From contig JALQWE010000056.1 of NCBI GenBank assembly GCA_023258825.1, forward strand, positions 1 to 12,996: a stretch of DNA of 12,996 bases, read 5' to 3'. Positions 1 through 8,417 of the stretch are shown here, piece after piece; within the stretch, counting starts at the first letter, position 1, and each line of letters begins with the position of its first letter. The translations under genes were made by a program, and so were the position numbers. The notes under the pieces are model-generated. The model was not told the origin of the DNA and searched no databases. It saw nothing but the letters and a program-made list of their open reading frames with translations. The stretch comes from Planctomycetaceae bacterium. GTDB taxonomy: Bacteria > Planctomycetota > Planctomycetia > Planctomycetales > Planctomycetaceae.

Positions 1-1
1 A

Positions 2-586
2 GCGGGTGGCGAGATGGGTGATCCCTCCATGGGAGGACTCAGCGGATACGGCGGGATGGGCGGCGGCATGTCGGGCACAGGTGGGGATGCTCTGCAGAAC
101 GCACTGTCCGATCCGTTACTCGTCACAGTGAAAATCGGTGGACTGATGACGCTTTACCAGTCCGCACAGGAATCCAATGCAGAAGCTGCGACAGAAGCCG
201 CCGGCGCGACGGAACAGTCGACGGCTGCCCCACCGACGGTCACTCCGGATCCGGCAACGACCAGCAGTGACCCAACCGCAACCGAAGGTGCAGCTGCTGC
301 TGCCGATGCTGCAGCAGCCACAGCAGCTGATGCTTCTGTAACGGCACCAACAGACCCGGCAACTCCGGCGACCCCTGAAACACCAGCCTCTGTGGATGGG
401 GCAGCTCAGCCCGCCACGACAGAGACACCAGCGGCGACCGAAGGTACGGCGACTCCGCCAGCCGACGGCGCTCCCGCAGGCTCCGATACGCCAGCGCCTG
501 CCGCAACACCCGCTGGTGACATGCCGACGACCCCAGCGGCTCCAGCGGCTCCAGCGGACCCTGGAACAACCCCGCCTCCGCAGTAG
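2..586 (+). CDS. C-terminal part of a low-complexity protein, 5' end outside window
   Basis: The frame is already open at the left edge, and the first ATG (nt 14) has no ribosome site before it, so this is most likely the end of a longer protein. The visible part starts with a short Gly/Met-rich stretch (to about nt 85). An ordered-looking segment follows (about nt 86-175) with the hydrophobic run DPLLVTVKIGGLMTLYQ. About 130 residues of almost pure Ala/Thr/Pro/Glu/Asp then run to the stop. The tail looks disordered and acidic, like a periplasmic or surface linker. The next gene begins 84 bases downstream on the same strand and shares the Gly/Met-rich style, so the two are probably co-transcribed and act together. 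The hydrophobic run could be the last strand of a small alpha/beta domain such as those in PilO/GspM-type proteins, but this is a guess. Function not recognised. Confidence 0.7.
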   Translation, partial: AGGEMGDPSMGGLSGYGGMGGGMSGTGGDALQNALSDPLLVTVKIGGLMTLYQSAQESNAEAATEAAGATEQSTAAPPTVTPDPATTSSDPTATEGAAAAADAAAATAADASVTAPTDPATPATPETPASVDGAAQPATTETPAATEGTATPPADGAPAGSDTPAPAATPAGDMPTTPAAPAAPADPGTTPPPQ

Positions 587-670
587 TGCGTCAGCTGTTC
601 GTGGCCTCTACCTGTTTAAAAGCATTTCTTAACTCAGCATCAGACCGCTCGCGAAATCAGGAGAATCAAC

Positions 671-3199
671 ATGGCAAAGATGAAGGGCCCCGACTTCAAA
701 GCGTTGCTGCTGAACCACGGTGAAAAACTCGGTGCAGGGCTTGTTGCTCTCGTCGGACTGACGGGACTGGCGACCGCCAACTGGTCCGCCTGTAAACTCG
801 ATCCGCTGCAACTGAAGGCGGATGCCGACAAGACCAAAACGCAGTGGTTGTCCAGCAACTGGCCTGAAGAGAACCGTCTGGCCTATAACCAGACGCCAGC
901 AGTTGAGGACAGTGCGCGGAGGATGGTGGAATCCAATGAAGACGCCGGCAGGTATGCCACCAGTCGCCGCTGGAACGATCCACTGCGAAAGTCCCGGGAA
1001 AAGCTGGAAAGTGTTGCCGTGCTGGCTCCGGAAGTTCCCGAATCGTCACTCGTCATTTTTCCGCTGGTAGAACGCGAAGATGAACCCGAAACCACGGAAA
1101 CCGAACCTGAAGACAAGCCGAAGACACCGGGAAAGAAAGGTAAGAAACAGGACGACACCAAGGATCTTGAAGAACTCTTCGGCAGCACTAACCAGCCGAA
1201 CACGATCGCTGGCGGTGATATTGGATCGGGACTTGGCACTGGTCCGGGAGGGCTGTCTGGTCCAGGTGGGTTGTCCGGCGCGGGTGGGTTGACTGGAGGA
1301 CTTGGTGCTCCCGGTGGCCTCGCAGGCCCAGGTGGAATGCCCGGAGGCCTCGGTGGTCCCGGTGGACTCGCAGGCCCTGGCGGCATGAGTGGCCCGGGTG
1401 GGTTGGCCGGCCCGGGTGGCCGTCCAGGTCAGGCAGGACGGGGGCGCGGCGGAATGTCCGGAATGTCCGGAATGTCCGGAATGTCTGGCCGTGGAGGCGC
1501 CCCGGGAATGGGCATGCCAGGCATGGGTGGACTGAGTGGTATGAGCGGCATGGGAGGCCTTGGTGACCCCGAAGGCGGCATGGGGCTTGGCGCGTCTGAC
1601 GGCTATGGCTACGGCGGCGCTGGATTGGCCGTGATCGAAAAGAAGAAAGTACGATCACACGCCGGCGTTTCAGTCCGCTACATCTTTGATATGTACAAGC
1701 AGGCTCAGCAACTTGCGGAAGCCCTGAATCTTCCGGGAGACACGGCTCGCAACTATATCGATTTCGTCAACCTGCAGATTGAACGCAAGCGTTCGATACC
1801 CGGCGCTGATCCGTGGGCCGGTGAGTGGGAACCAGTTTCGCTGGATACCATCGGAGAAATCCTCGAAACCTCGCTCGCCTTTGACATCGACATCGTCAAC
1901 CCGTCAGTGGTTCGGACAGAGATCACCATGCCACTTCCGCGGCGTGCCGCAGGACGATGGACACCGGCCGATGCGTCCCACAAGCTGCTGGAAGACTTTC
2001 AGCTGTCTGAACAGGAACAGCAGATCATCAATCGTCTGAACGAAAAACTTCGTGAAGAAGCCGAGAAACGTAAAGCTCAGTTGCCGCCAGAGCAGGCTCG
2101 CAGCGAAGGCTTCCGCAGATTCTCCTTCGACAACAACGACCTGTTCAACGGTCTCAGTAATTCCGGCTTCGGCGGAAATGAATCTTCCGGAATGCTGGAT
2201 GACCTGTATTCAGAAATGAATAACAACGGTGATAATTCGTCTCAGGATCCAAAGGACGAGAAGAAGTCTCGTGAAGAGTTCGAAAAGCAGCTTCGAAATT
2301 CCATGGTCGCCGGTCGTCTGTTGCTCGTGCGTTTCATGGACTTTACGTGCGATCGCGGCTCCGCCTATCGGTACCGTGTTCGTCTCGAGATGCGAAATCC
2401 GAACTTCAATCGGCCCATCGATGAACTGGTGGACCCGGAAACAGCCTCGCAGAAAACCGTCTTCTCCGAATGGAGCGAACCAACAGAGCCCGTGTTTGTT
2501 CCCAACGGGTACCGTTACTACGCGGATAAGGTCGAATCTCGTCCCCGAGCTGATGAATATGCAGCCCTGTCGATGTACTACGAACACGAAACCGCTGGCA
2601 CACCTATCATGGCCACTGTGCGTGTCCCGGCCGGTACCAGGATTGGTGGCAAACAGGCCGTGGATGTCGTGGACCTTGGGAAGAACAGCCTGGAGATCAC
2701 CGAGGTCGATCTCAAGTCTCAGGACTACCTCGCATCTGTTACTGAGGCTCCGAAAATCGTGAAGAGTGACTTCCCGGAGCTGAAAGAGCTGTTTGATTCA
2801 CTGGGAGCAGCCCGGGCCGTGGGAGATCGTCTGACGGTCGTGGACTCCTCCGGAGCTATCGTCAGCCGCTTCGTCGGTGACTCGATTTCCAACGGAAACA
2901 AGGATGTCTCCAAAGCTGATGACCTTCGCCTGACCTCGTTTGTACTGAAGAATTACGAGTATCTTCGCCCAGCGGCAGAAGGCGAGAACACATCACCATA
3001 TGGCAACGGTGATATGGGGATGATGGGCGGTGATTTGAGTGGAGCCGGGGGATCTGGCATGCTTGGCCCGGGTTCCGGCATGAATTTCTCAGGAAGCATG
3101 GGGCAGGGTAGTGCCCTTTCCGGCTCCGGCGGAAGTTCCGGATCCAGCCGTCGCGGTAACTCAAAACTTCGCGGTGGAGCGGGCGGTGGCCTGCAATAG
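671..3199 (+). CDS. membrane-anchored Gly/Met-rich protein of unknown function, 842 aa
   Basis: The start is supported by GGAG seven bases before the ATG. Residues 1-19 are basic and presumably cytoplasmic. Residues 20-37 are a single hydrophobic segment (LGAGLVALVGLTGLATAN) with no clear cleavage site, so an inner-membrane anchor with the rest outside the cytoplasm is likely. Residues 38-130 are globular or helical, and 133-170 are a charged Glu/Lys linker. About 180-320 is Gly-rich with GPGGL/GPGGM units and four MSG repeats. A folded block spans about 326-440 and a charged helix about 445-475. A Ser/Asn/Gly linker leads to a beta-rich block (about 547-765). Its YRYRVRLEMRNPN and FSEWSEPTEPVFVP runs resemble strands of a fibronectin-type fold. 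The tail (770-842) is Gly/Ser/Met-rich. It is followed by a strong terminator. I do not recognise a named family; a structural role in a planctomycete envelope or pilus-like complex is inference. Confidence 0.85.
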   Translation: MAKMKGPDFKALLLNHGEKLGAGLVALVGLTGLATANWSACKLDPLQLKADADKTKTQWLSSNWPEENRLAYNQTPAVEDSARRMVESNEDAGRYATSRRWNDPLRKSREKLESVAVLAPEVPESSLVIFPLVEREDEPETTETEPEDKPKTPGKKGKKQDDTKDLEELFGSTNQPNTIAGGDIGSGLGTGPGGLSGPGGLSGAGGLTGGLGAPGGLAGPGGMPGGLGGPGGLAGPGGMSGPGGLAGPGGRPGQAGRGRGGMSGMSGMSGMSGRGGAPGMGMPGMGGLSGMSGMGGLGDPEGGMGLGASDGYGYGGAGLAVIEKKKVRSHAGVSVRYIFDMYKQAQQLAEALNLPGDTARNYIDFVNLQIERKRSIPGADPWAGEWEPVSLDTIGEILETSLAFDIDIVNPSVVRTEITMPLPRRAAGRWTPADASHKLLEDFQLSEQEQQIINRLNEKLREEAEKRKAQLPPEQARSEGFRRFSFDNNDLFNGLSNSGFGGNESSGMLDDLYSEMNNNGDNSSQDPKDEKKSREEFEKQLRNSMVAGRLLLVRFMDFTCDRGSAYRYRVRLEMRNPNFNRPIDELVDPETASQKTVFSEWSEPTEPVFVPNGYRYYADKVESRPRADEYAALSMYYEHETAGTPIMATVRVPAGTRIGGKQAVDVVDLGKNSLEITEVDLKSQDYLASVTEAPKIVKSDFPELKELFDSLGAARAVGDRLTVVDSSGAIVSRFVGDSISNGNKDVSKADDLRLTSFVLKNYEYLRPAAEGENTSPYGNGDMGMMGGDLSGAGGSGMLGPGSGMNFSGSMGQGSALSGSGGSSGSSRRGNSKLRGGAGGGLQ
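1451..1486 (+). repeat. 9-bp tandem repeat, four copies, inside coding sequence
   Basis: Four head-to-tail copies of GGAATGTCC, the last ending in T instead of C, encode successive Gly-Met-Ser units inside the low-complexity stretch of the 842-residue protein (residues about 261-272). The unit length is a multiple of three, so copy-number change would alter protein length without shifting the frame. Confidence 0.9.
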
Positions 3200-3206
3200 G
3201 CCTCGC

Positions 3207-3228
3207 CGACAGGTCAGCAGGCCTGTCG
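3207..3228. repeat. short inverted repeat after the 842-aa gene
   Basis: CGACAGG at 3207-3213 and CCTGTCG at 3222-3228 form a perfect 7-bp stem around an 8-base loop, eight bases after the stop codon. No T-run follows, so it is not itself a terminator. It could protect the mRNA 3' end or be one copy of a dispersed palindromic element; a single copy does not decide this. Confidence 0.4.
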
Positions 3229-3271
3229 CTACCGCTGATCCACGGCACTTTCAGAAGTTGAAGTTGAACTG

Positions 3272-3310
3272 GCCGACTCTGCGAACAAATCCGCAGAGTC
3301 GGCTTTTTTT
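3272..3310 (+). terminator. intrinsic terminator of the low-complexity gene pair
   Basis: GCCGACTCTGCG (3272-3283) and its exact reverse complement (3292-3303) form a perfect 12-bp stem with an 8-base loop, followed directly by seven T (3304-3310). It lies 72 bases after the stop of the 842-residue protein and 54 bases before the peptidase start, so it separates the two transcription units. Confidence 0.9.
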
Positions 3311-3364
3311 AATGGCAACGCTGAGTCAACCCACCAATTCTGACCAATCCACCAGATCGCCCCC

Positions 3365-5710
3365 ATGACCTCCGACAGTGTCTCAACCTATCAGCAACCC
3401 CCGGTAAGTGTGCTGAATCTGCTGCACACACCGGCGATCCCGTCTGTCTCGATCAGCCCCGATCGTCGGTTTCTGCTGCTGGCCGAGCGACTCAACTACC
3501 CCCCCGTTGCGGAATTGGCGATCCCTGTACTGAAACTGGCTGGCCTGCGCATTAATCCCGCGAATCGAGGCCCCTGGCAGCAGTCAGGAATCTGTGGTCT
3601 CCGCCTGCGGGATATGGCCAATGGTCATGAAACCCATATCGCTCTGCCATCAGACATTCGCATCACCCTCCTCGGCTGGTCCCCGAACAGCCAGTTCTAC
3701 GCGTTTGCGGTTGTTGGAAACGCGGGTATTGAACTGTGGGTCCTCGATACCTGTGATCGGGCCGCTCGTCCTGTCGGCGCTCGAACCCTGCTGAACATGA
3801 CCTGCGGCATCCCAGCCCAGTGGACGTCAGATTCGCGACATTTGCTGATCCAGCAGCCGGCATTTCCGGACCATCTGCGTCCCGTGCCCCCGAACGCACC
3901 ATCCGGTCCCGTTGTGGAGGAAGCCATCGGGAAATCCGGTCCCGTAAGAACATGGCCCGACCTGCTGCGTTCACCTTTCGATGAAAAACTGTTTGAGTTC
4001 TACTGTACTTCTCAGTTGACCCTGATTTCGGTGGACACGGGCCGGATGAGCGAGATTGGCGTGCCGTCAATCTTCAGCGATATCGATCCTGCTCCCGGAG
4101 CTGATTTGATCTACGTGGTGCGACTTCAGCGGCCGTGGTCCTTCACTCTGCCATGCGGACGATTTCCGCGGCGGATGGAGGTCTGGGATCATAATGGGCA
4201 GGTGGTTCATACTGTGGCTGTACGACCACTGGAGGATCGCATCCCCGTGGAAGGGGTTTCCGAAGGACCTCGCCTCGCAGGATGGTCGCCAATCGCTCCA
4301 TCCACACTGGTATGGCTCGAAGCACTCGACGGTGGCGATCCGAATCGCCCCGCCGAATATCGCGACGCACTGATGGCCTGTGACGCACCGTTTCAGCAGG
4401 CACCACGAGAATTGTTCCGCTGCCACCACCGCTGCCTTGGAGTCCACTGGGGCGAAACGGCGGAACTCGCCCTGATTCGTGAGTATGACCGGGATCGTCG
4501 CTGGACCCGCACCTGGCGATTTTCACCAGCAACTCCGCAGAATGCGCCATGTTTACTCTGGGATCGCTCGGTTCATGATCGTTATGGAGACCCGGGCAGC
4601 CCGCTGCTGAAGGCGCTTCCGAATGGTCGGCGCGTTCTCCGTGTCCATGACAACGGCTTGTTTCTGGAAAGCAATGGTGCGACTCCCGCAGGAGACCGTC
4701 CATTTCTGAAACACTATGATCTTGAGTCAGGTGCAACACGTTCACTGTTTCAGTGCGATGAGACGTCTCTTGAATCCGTCGTCGCACTTTTAAATGACAG
4801 CGGCAGCCGCTTTCTCACCCAGTTTGAAACTCCCGGGGATCCGCCGAATTATCGGATCCGATCACTTTCCGAGCCCCCACGTCCCGTCACAGCCTTCACC
4901 GATCCAGTCCCGGAACTGCGACAAGTGCATCGGGAATTGATCACTTATCAGCGTCCGGACGGCGTGACTCTGTCATTCACACTGTATCTTCCTCGACAGG
5001 AATCTCCTCCGAAGCCGCGACCAACACTGCTCTGGGCGTATCCGAAAGAGTTCAATGACGCGGAGACTGCCGGTCAGATCTCGGGGTCTACAAATCGCTT
5101 CCTGTCGTTCGCAGGTGCTTCACATCTGTTTCTGCTGTCACAGGGATACGCCATCCTTGACAACGCCACAATGCCTGTCGTTGGTCCGCCGGATGTCGCC
5201 AACAACACCTTTGTCACACAGATCGTGGAAAGCGCCCGGGCCGCAATCCGCAAGGCCACGGAACTGGGTGTGACAGATCCGGATCGCGTCGCCATTGGTG
5301 GACACAGCTACGGTGCCTTCATGGCCGTCAACCTGCTGGCCCACAGTCAGTTGTTCCGCGCGGGAATTGCTCGCAGTGGCGCCTACAACCGCACCCTGAC
5401 ACCCTTCGGATTTCAGAATGAACGCCGTACGTTCTGGGAAGCACCTGAGATTTACATGCAGTTATCCCCGTTTGCCTTTGCCCACAGGATCACAGCACCG
5501 CTATTGTTGATTCACGGAGAAGAAGACAACAATCCGGGAACATTTCCTGTCCAGAGCGAACGACTGTACCAGGCCATTCGGGGCACCGGAGGCACCGTTC
5601 GCTACGTGACACTGCCGCATGAAGCTCACAATTACATCGCCCGCGAATCTGTCGAGCACACCCTCTGGGAAATGATTCAGTGGCTGAACCGCCACCTGAA
5701 AATCACCTGA
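3365..5710 (+). CDS. S9D-type glutamyl endopeptidase (prolyl oligopeptidase family), 781 aa
   Basis: Serine peptidase of the prolyl oligopeptidase clan, closest by eye to plant chloroplast glutamyl endopeptidase (CGEP), which cuts after Glu in stromal proteins. Residues 1 to about 500 form the beta-propeller that gates access. It carries CGEP-like landmarks such as the PVPALSFSP-like start (PAIPSVSISPDRR), LRPWSF/PCGRFPRR-type strands (RPWSFTLPCGRFPRRMEVW) and DGGD. About 505-781 is the alpha/beta-hydrolase domain. The nucleophile is Ser648 in GGHSYGAF, the acid Asp721 in IHGEEDNNPGT, and the base His755 in PHEAHNY. The run RSGAYNRTLTPFGFQNE (670-686) is almost identical in CGEP as I recall it. 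No signal peptide or membrane segment is present, so it is probably cytoplasmic and degrades peptides. Mature CGEP is longer, so some propeller loops are shorter here. There is no good ribosome site before the ATG, but homology starts within about 12 residues of it. Glu specificity is inferred from family. Confidence 0.92.
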   Translation: MTSDSVSTYQQPPVSVLNLLHTPAIPSVSISPDRRFLLLAERLNYPPVAELAIPVLKLAGLRINPANRGPWQQSGICGLRLRDMANGHETHIALPSDIRITLLGWSPNSQFYAFAVVGNAGIELWVLDTCDRAARPVGARTLLNMTCGIPAQWTSDSRHLLIQQPAFPDHLRPVPPNAPSGPVVEEAIGKSGPVRTWPDLLRSPFDEKLFEFYCTSQLTLISVDTGRMSEIGVPSIFSDIDPAPGADLIYVVRLQRPWSFTLPCGRFPRRMEVWDHNGQVVHTVAVRPLEDRIPVEGVSEGPRLAGWSPIAPSTLVWLEALDGGDPNRPAEYRDALMACDAPFQQAPRELFRCHHRCLGVHWGETAELALIREYDRDRRWTRTWRFSPATPQNAPCLLWDRSVHDRYGDPGSPLLKALPNGRRVLRVHDNGLFLESNGATPAGDRPFLKHYDLESGATRSLFQCDETSLESVVALLNDSGSRFLTQFETPGDPPNYRIRSLSEPPRPVTAFTDPVPELRQVHRELITYQRPDGVTLSFTLYLPRQESPPKPRPTLLWAYPKEFNDAETAGQISGSTNRFLSFAGASHLFLLSQGYAILDNATMPVVGPPDVANNTFVTQIVESARAAIRKATELGVTDPDRVAIGGHSYGAFMAVNLLAHSQLFRAGIARSGAYNRTLTPFGFQNERRTFWEAPEIYMQLSPFAFAHRITAPLLLIHGEEDNNPGTFPVQSERLYQAIRGTGGTVRYVTLPHEAHNYIARESVEHTLWEMIQWLNRHLKIT

Positions 5711-5720
5711 CAGACTTCGA

Positions 5721-5742
5721 TTCCCCGGCTGCCGTTCGGGAA
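5721..5742. terminator. weak hairpin between convergent genes
   Basis: The 33 bases between the stops of the peptidase and EF-hand genes contain TTCCC...GGGAA with an inner CGG/CCG pairing option. The stem is short and has no good T-run, so it could only be a weak bidirectional end. I see no better terminator here. Confidence 0.25.
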
Positions 5743-5743
5743 A

Positions 5744-7435
5744 TCACTTCGCCGCCCCGGCTTCAGGACTCGCTACGCGCTCCGCTTCCTCCACACTCAT
5801 CAACCCGTCCCGATCCAGATCCAGTTGAAGAAACTGCTCCGTCGTCCCCGGAAACTCCCGACGCGAAACATCGCCATCCTGATTTCGATCCATCAACCGA
5901 AACCACTCTGGCCCGTTCAGACCATCACGACCGGGAAGGATGGCGTCTCCCGCATTCAGCATTTCCATCCCGACCATCTGTCCTCCACCCTGTGTCCGAC
6001 CAAGATCAGAACGCCCGAGGCCAATCGTCAGGACATACTCAGTCCCAAGTTCCACATCCGAGTAAGCTCCGTCGGCATTCAAATCATACTCCTTCAGTCG
6101 ATCACCACTCTGCAGCATCTCGCGCCGCGTCAGTCGCCGATCACTATTGCTGTCCAGCAGACTGAACATCGTCCGGCCACTCTGCTCCACCATCATTTCC
6201 AGCCGTGAAAGAACGGCAGCCTGTTCTCTGTCGGCATACCCGAACAACTCCTGACGCGTCATCTGAAGATCCTGATCCGTGTCAATCTGCGGAAACTCCA
6301 CGTCCGCTCCAGCACGCTGCAGAGCCATCTTCAACCCTTCAAACTCCATTTCATCCAGCGACTGACTGCGATCTGCGTCCAGAAGAGAAAACTCCTGCCC
6401 GAGATATCCCCGGGTCACCATCCGATTATTGGCACCACCGCCACGCGCCACCAGTGACATCTTCAGCCCATCGACAACCAGATTGACGCGGCCACGGACC
6501 ACCGATGCAATCTGCAAAACTCCCTCCGCTCCCCTTCGTACTGCAGGAACAACATCACTCTGATTCGCCTTGTCCGAAAGCCGAAACTGCAGTTCAGCAT
6601 GGCATATCGGCTGTGCCAGTAACTCCAGCAGCGCGTTGCGATCCAGTTGCGCAGGATCAGGTCCTCCCCCGGGAACACGCAGTTGCTCACGCCGCACACT
6701 GCCCTCACGACCATACTGCTCAAGAATCCGATCAACCACTCGCTCCGTCGACGACACGTCCGTCATCAGAAAGAATGGCAGACTGGCCACATCCGGCGTA
6801 ATTGCCGCATTTCGACTTCGCGGGTCGCGATAAGGAACCAGTTCTGAAATCGTAAACGTCTCGTCGTCGTCCAGATCCCGAAATCGCAGGCTCACCAGGG
6901 CCTGCTGCAACTCCTGATCAGAGACCGCAAAGTCAGAATTTCGGTCCAGCAAACCCGCCAGTCGGACCGCATCGTCCGCCGGTTTTGGCTGTGCAATCAA
7001 CTCAACAAGACGAGGAATCCGGCCCTCAACCCATTGCACGAAAACATCTGTTGAAACCTCCGCAGACTCAGAATTGCCCGCAAGAGATGTCAGCAGGTCC
7101 CCCACAGTGTCCTGCTTCGCCAGAATCAGAATTCGCTGCGGAATCAATGACAACTCACCACGTCCCAGCTTGCCATTGACATCCGTATCCAGCAATCGTG
7201 CCAGATATCGCCCTGTCCAGCGACGGTACGGCTCTGTACCAACCACAATTTTCAGATCCAGAAACACCGGACCAGACGGTGCCAGAATCACAAGAACCGC
7301 GCCTTCACCATCCGCTGATACGACCTCCGCAGCGACACAGTCCCGGGCCACCGGGCCGCATACCGCCAGAACCCATACCAGCAACACTTTAAGCAACCGT
7401 TCGGTCACTCCGCCTGGGATCACCCTGATGGTCAT
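5744..7435 (-). CDS. secreted protein with nine EF-hand loops, 563 aa
   Basis: The open frame extends to a TTG at 7504, but the ATG at 7435 is preferred. It is preceded by GAGG about ten bases upstream and begins a clear signal peptide: a basic start, the hydrophobic run LLKVLLVWVLAVCG, then a likely cut near VAA-EV at residues 34-37. The mature protein has nine 12-residue calcium loops with acidic, Asn or Ser ligands at positions 1, 3 and 5 and Glu at 12. They begin at residues 83, 164, 187, 353, 385, 428, 451, 516 and 539. Only three (starting 451, 516 and 539) have the usual Gly at position 6. Between loops 3 and 4 lies a region of about 150 residues with no loop. Such proteins are common in planctomycetes and probably bind calcium in the periplasm or at the surface; the partner is unknown. 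The gene lies 123 bases after larB on the same strand, so it may be the last gene of that unit. Confidence 0.88.
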   Translation of the reverse strand: MTIRVIPGGVTERLLKVLLVWVLAVCGPVARDCVAAEVVSADGEGAVLVILAPSGPVFLDLKIVVGTEPYRRWTGRYLARLLDTDVNGKLGRGELSLIPQRILILAKQDTVGDLLTSLAGNSESAEVSTDVFVQWVEGRIPRLVELIAQPKPADDAVRLAGLLDRNSDFAVSDQELQQALVSLRFRDLDDDETFTISELVPYRDPRSRNAAITPDVASLPFFLMTDVSSTERVVDRILEQYGREGSVRREQLRVPGGGPDPAQLDRNALLELLAQPICHAELQFRLSDKANQSDVVPAVRRGAEGVLQIASVVRGRVNLVVDGLKMSLVARGGGANNRMVTRGYLGQEFSLLDADRSQSLDEMEFEGLKMALQRAGADVEFPQIDTDQDLQMTRQELFGYADREQAAVLSRLEMMVEQSGRTMFSLLDSNSDRRLTRREMLQSGDRLKEYDLNADGAYSDVELGTEYVLTIGLGRSDLGRTQGGGQMVGMEMLNAGDAILPGRDGLNGPEWFRLMDRNQDGDVSRREFPGTTEQFLQLDLDRDGLMSVEEAERVASPEAGAAK

Positions 7436-7558
7436 TGCGTGAGACCTCACTTTGTAAACCAGTGCACTGCTGCACGCCTGGCAAACGCCAGAATCAGATT
7501 TCAACAGCAGAGAAGACCTGAATATCCCCGTCTCCGAATACGTTCCGATTCGCCACGC

Positions 7559-8377
7559 TCAGCACTCAGGATCGGACAGAGAATCAGCCTGCCGTCGAGT
7601 CGCAATCATTCCCGCAACATAACCGCCCTTGAAACCCGCATCAATGTTGACGCACACCACGTTCGAAGCACAGCAGGTCAGCATCGACAGCATCGCCGTC
7701 AATCCCCCCAGCGAAGCCCCGTAGCCTACCGATGTCGGAACACCAATCACCGGACACGGCACGTAGCCACCCAGGACCGAAGGTAATGCCGCCTCCATCC
7801 CGGCCACACACACAATCACCTCCGCACCCCGCAATCGCGGGATGTGCTGCTGCAACCGATGTGGACCCGCGACTCCAACGTCCTGAATCAACTCACACCG
7901 CACACTCATCCAGCGTAACGTCTCCATGGCCTCCTCGGCAACAGCTCGATCACTACTGCCGGCCGTGACGACGAACACCAGCCCCGAATGGCTGTCCTGC
8001 GGTCTATCGCAGTGCAATCGCAGAGTCCGTGCAATGGCATTGTGGATTACCCCGGGAAACGTAGCACAAACCAGTGCAACCTGCTCGTCCGTGACGCGAG
8101 TGACGAGGGAATCCTGGCCGGCCTGCTGCTGACGGTCCAGGATTTCCACCACCAGTTCTGCCGATTTTCCAGCCCCGTACACGACCTCGGGGAAGCCGCA
8201 TCGCCGCTGACGCAGCAGATCCAGATCGCTTTCCTGTGACCCGCTGGAAACTTCCCCGTTCCCCAGGCCCAGACTCCGCAACCCTGCAACCGCTCGTTCC
8301 AGCTGCAGCGGATCACTGTACAGTTGCTGCAGAGACTGCCGCAGCTGACTCTCACTGGGGCCTGATATCGACATCAC
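7559..8377 (-). CDS. larB: LarB, pyridinium-3,5-biscarboxylic acid mononucleotide synthase
   Basis: LarB carboxylates nicotinic acid adenine dinucleotide at C5 and releases AMP. This is the first step towards the nickel-pincer nucleotide cofactor of lactate racemase and related enzymes. The C-terminal half has the AIR-carboxylase (PurE-like) fold signatures of LarB: TAGSSD (138-143), DVGVAGPHRL (166-175), AGMEAALPSVLGG (192-204), PVIGVPTSVGYGASLGG (209-225) and NIDAGFKGG (244-252). The Cys-Ala pair at 236-237 matches the position of the cysteine reported to attach covalently to the substrate in Lactobacillus LarB. The N-terminal part holds CGFPEVVYGAGKS (60-72), also typical. Length (272) is normal. 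GGAGG precedes a GTG (8377) by six bases and an in-phase ATG (8374) by nine; either could start. It begins 40 bases after trpD. No larC, larE or lactate racemase gene is in view. Confidence 0.93.
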   Translation of the reverse strand: MMSISGPSESQLRQSLQQLYSDPLQLERAVAGLRSLGLGNGEVSSGSQESDLDLLRQRRCGFPEVVYGAGKSAELVVEILDRQQQAGQDSLVTRVTDEQVALVCATFPGVIHNAIARTLRLHCDRPQDSHSGLVFVVTAGSSDRAVAEEAMETLRWMSVRCELIQDVGVAGPHRLQQHIPRLRGAEVIVCVAGMEAALPSVLGGYVPCPVIGVPTSVGYGASLGGLTAMLSMLTCCASNVVCVNIDAGFKGGYVAGMIATRRQADSLSDPEC

Positions 8378-8417
8378 TCAATGCCTCCAACCTCACGCTA
8401 TCCACCAACATGCACCT

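Noticed and set aside
883..1386. Minus-strand Pro-rich open frame within the 842-aa protein gene
   Set aside because: Its proline runs are simply the reverse complement of the Gly-rich repeat coding sequence.
1200..1620. Collagen-like repeat or CRISPR-like array
   Set aside because: Units are GPGG/MSG with irregular spacing, not Gly-X-Y triplets, and there are no constant repeats separated by unique spacers.
4143..4787. Minus-strand open frame (214 codons) within the S9 peptidase gene
   Set aside because: Antisense to a gene with full-length homology; composition is that of a shadow frame.
7460..7469. 10-bp palindrome CAGTGCACTG upstream of the EF-hand gene as an operator
   Set aside because: A single short palindrome of this kind is expected by chance and has no neighbouring promoter match.
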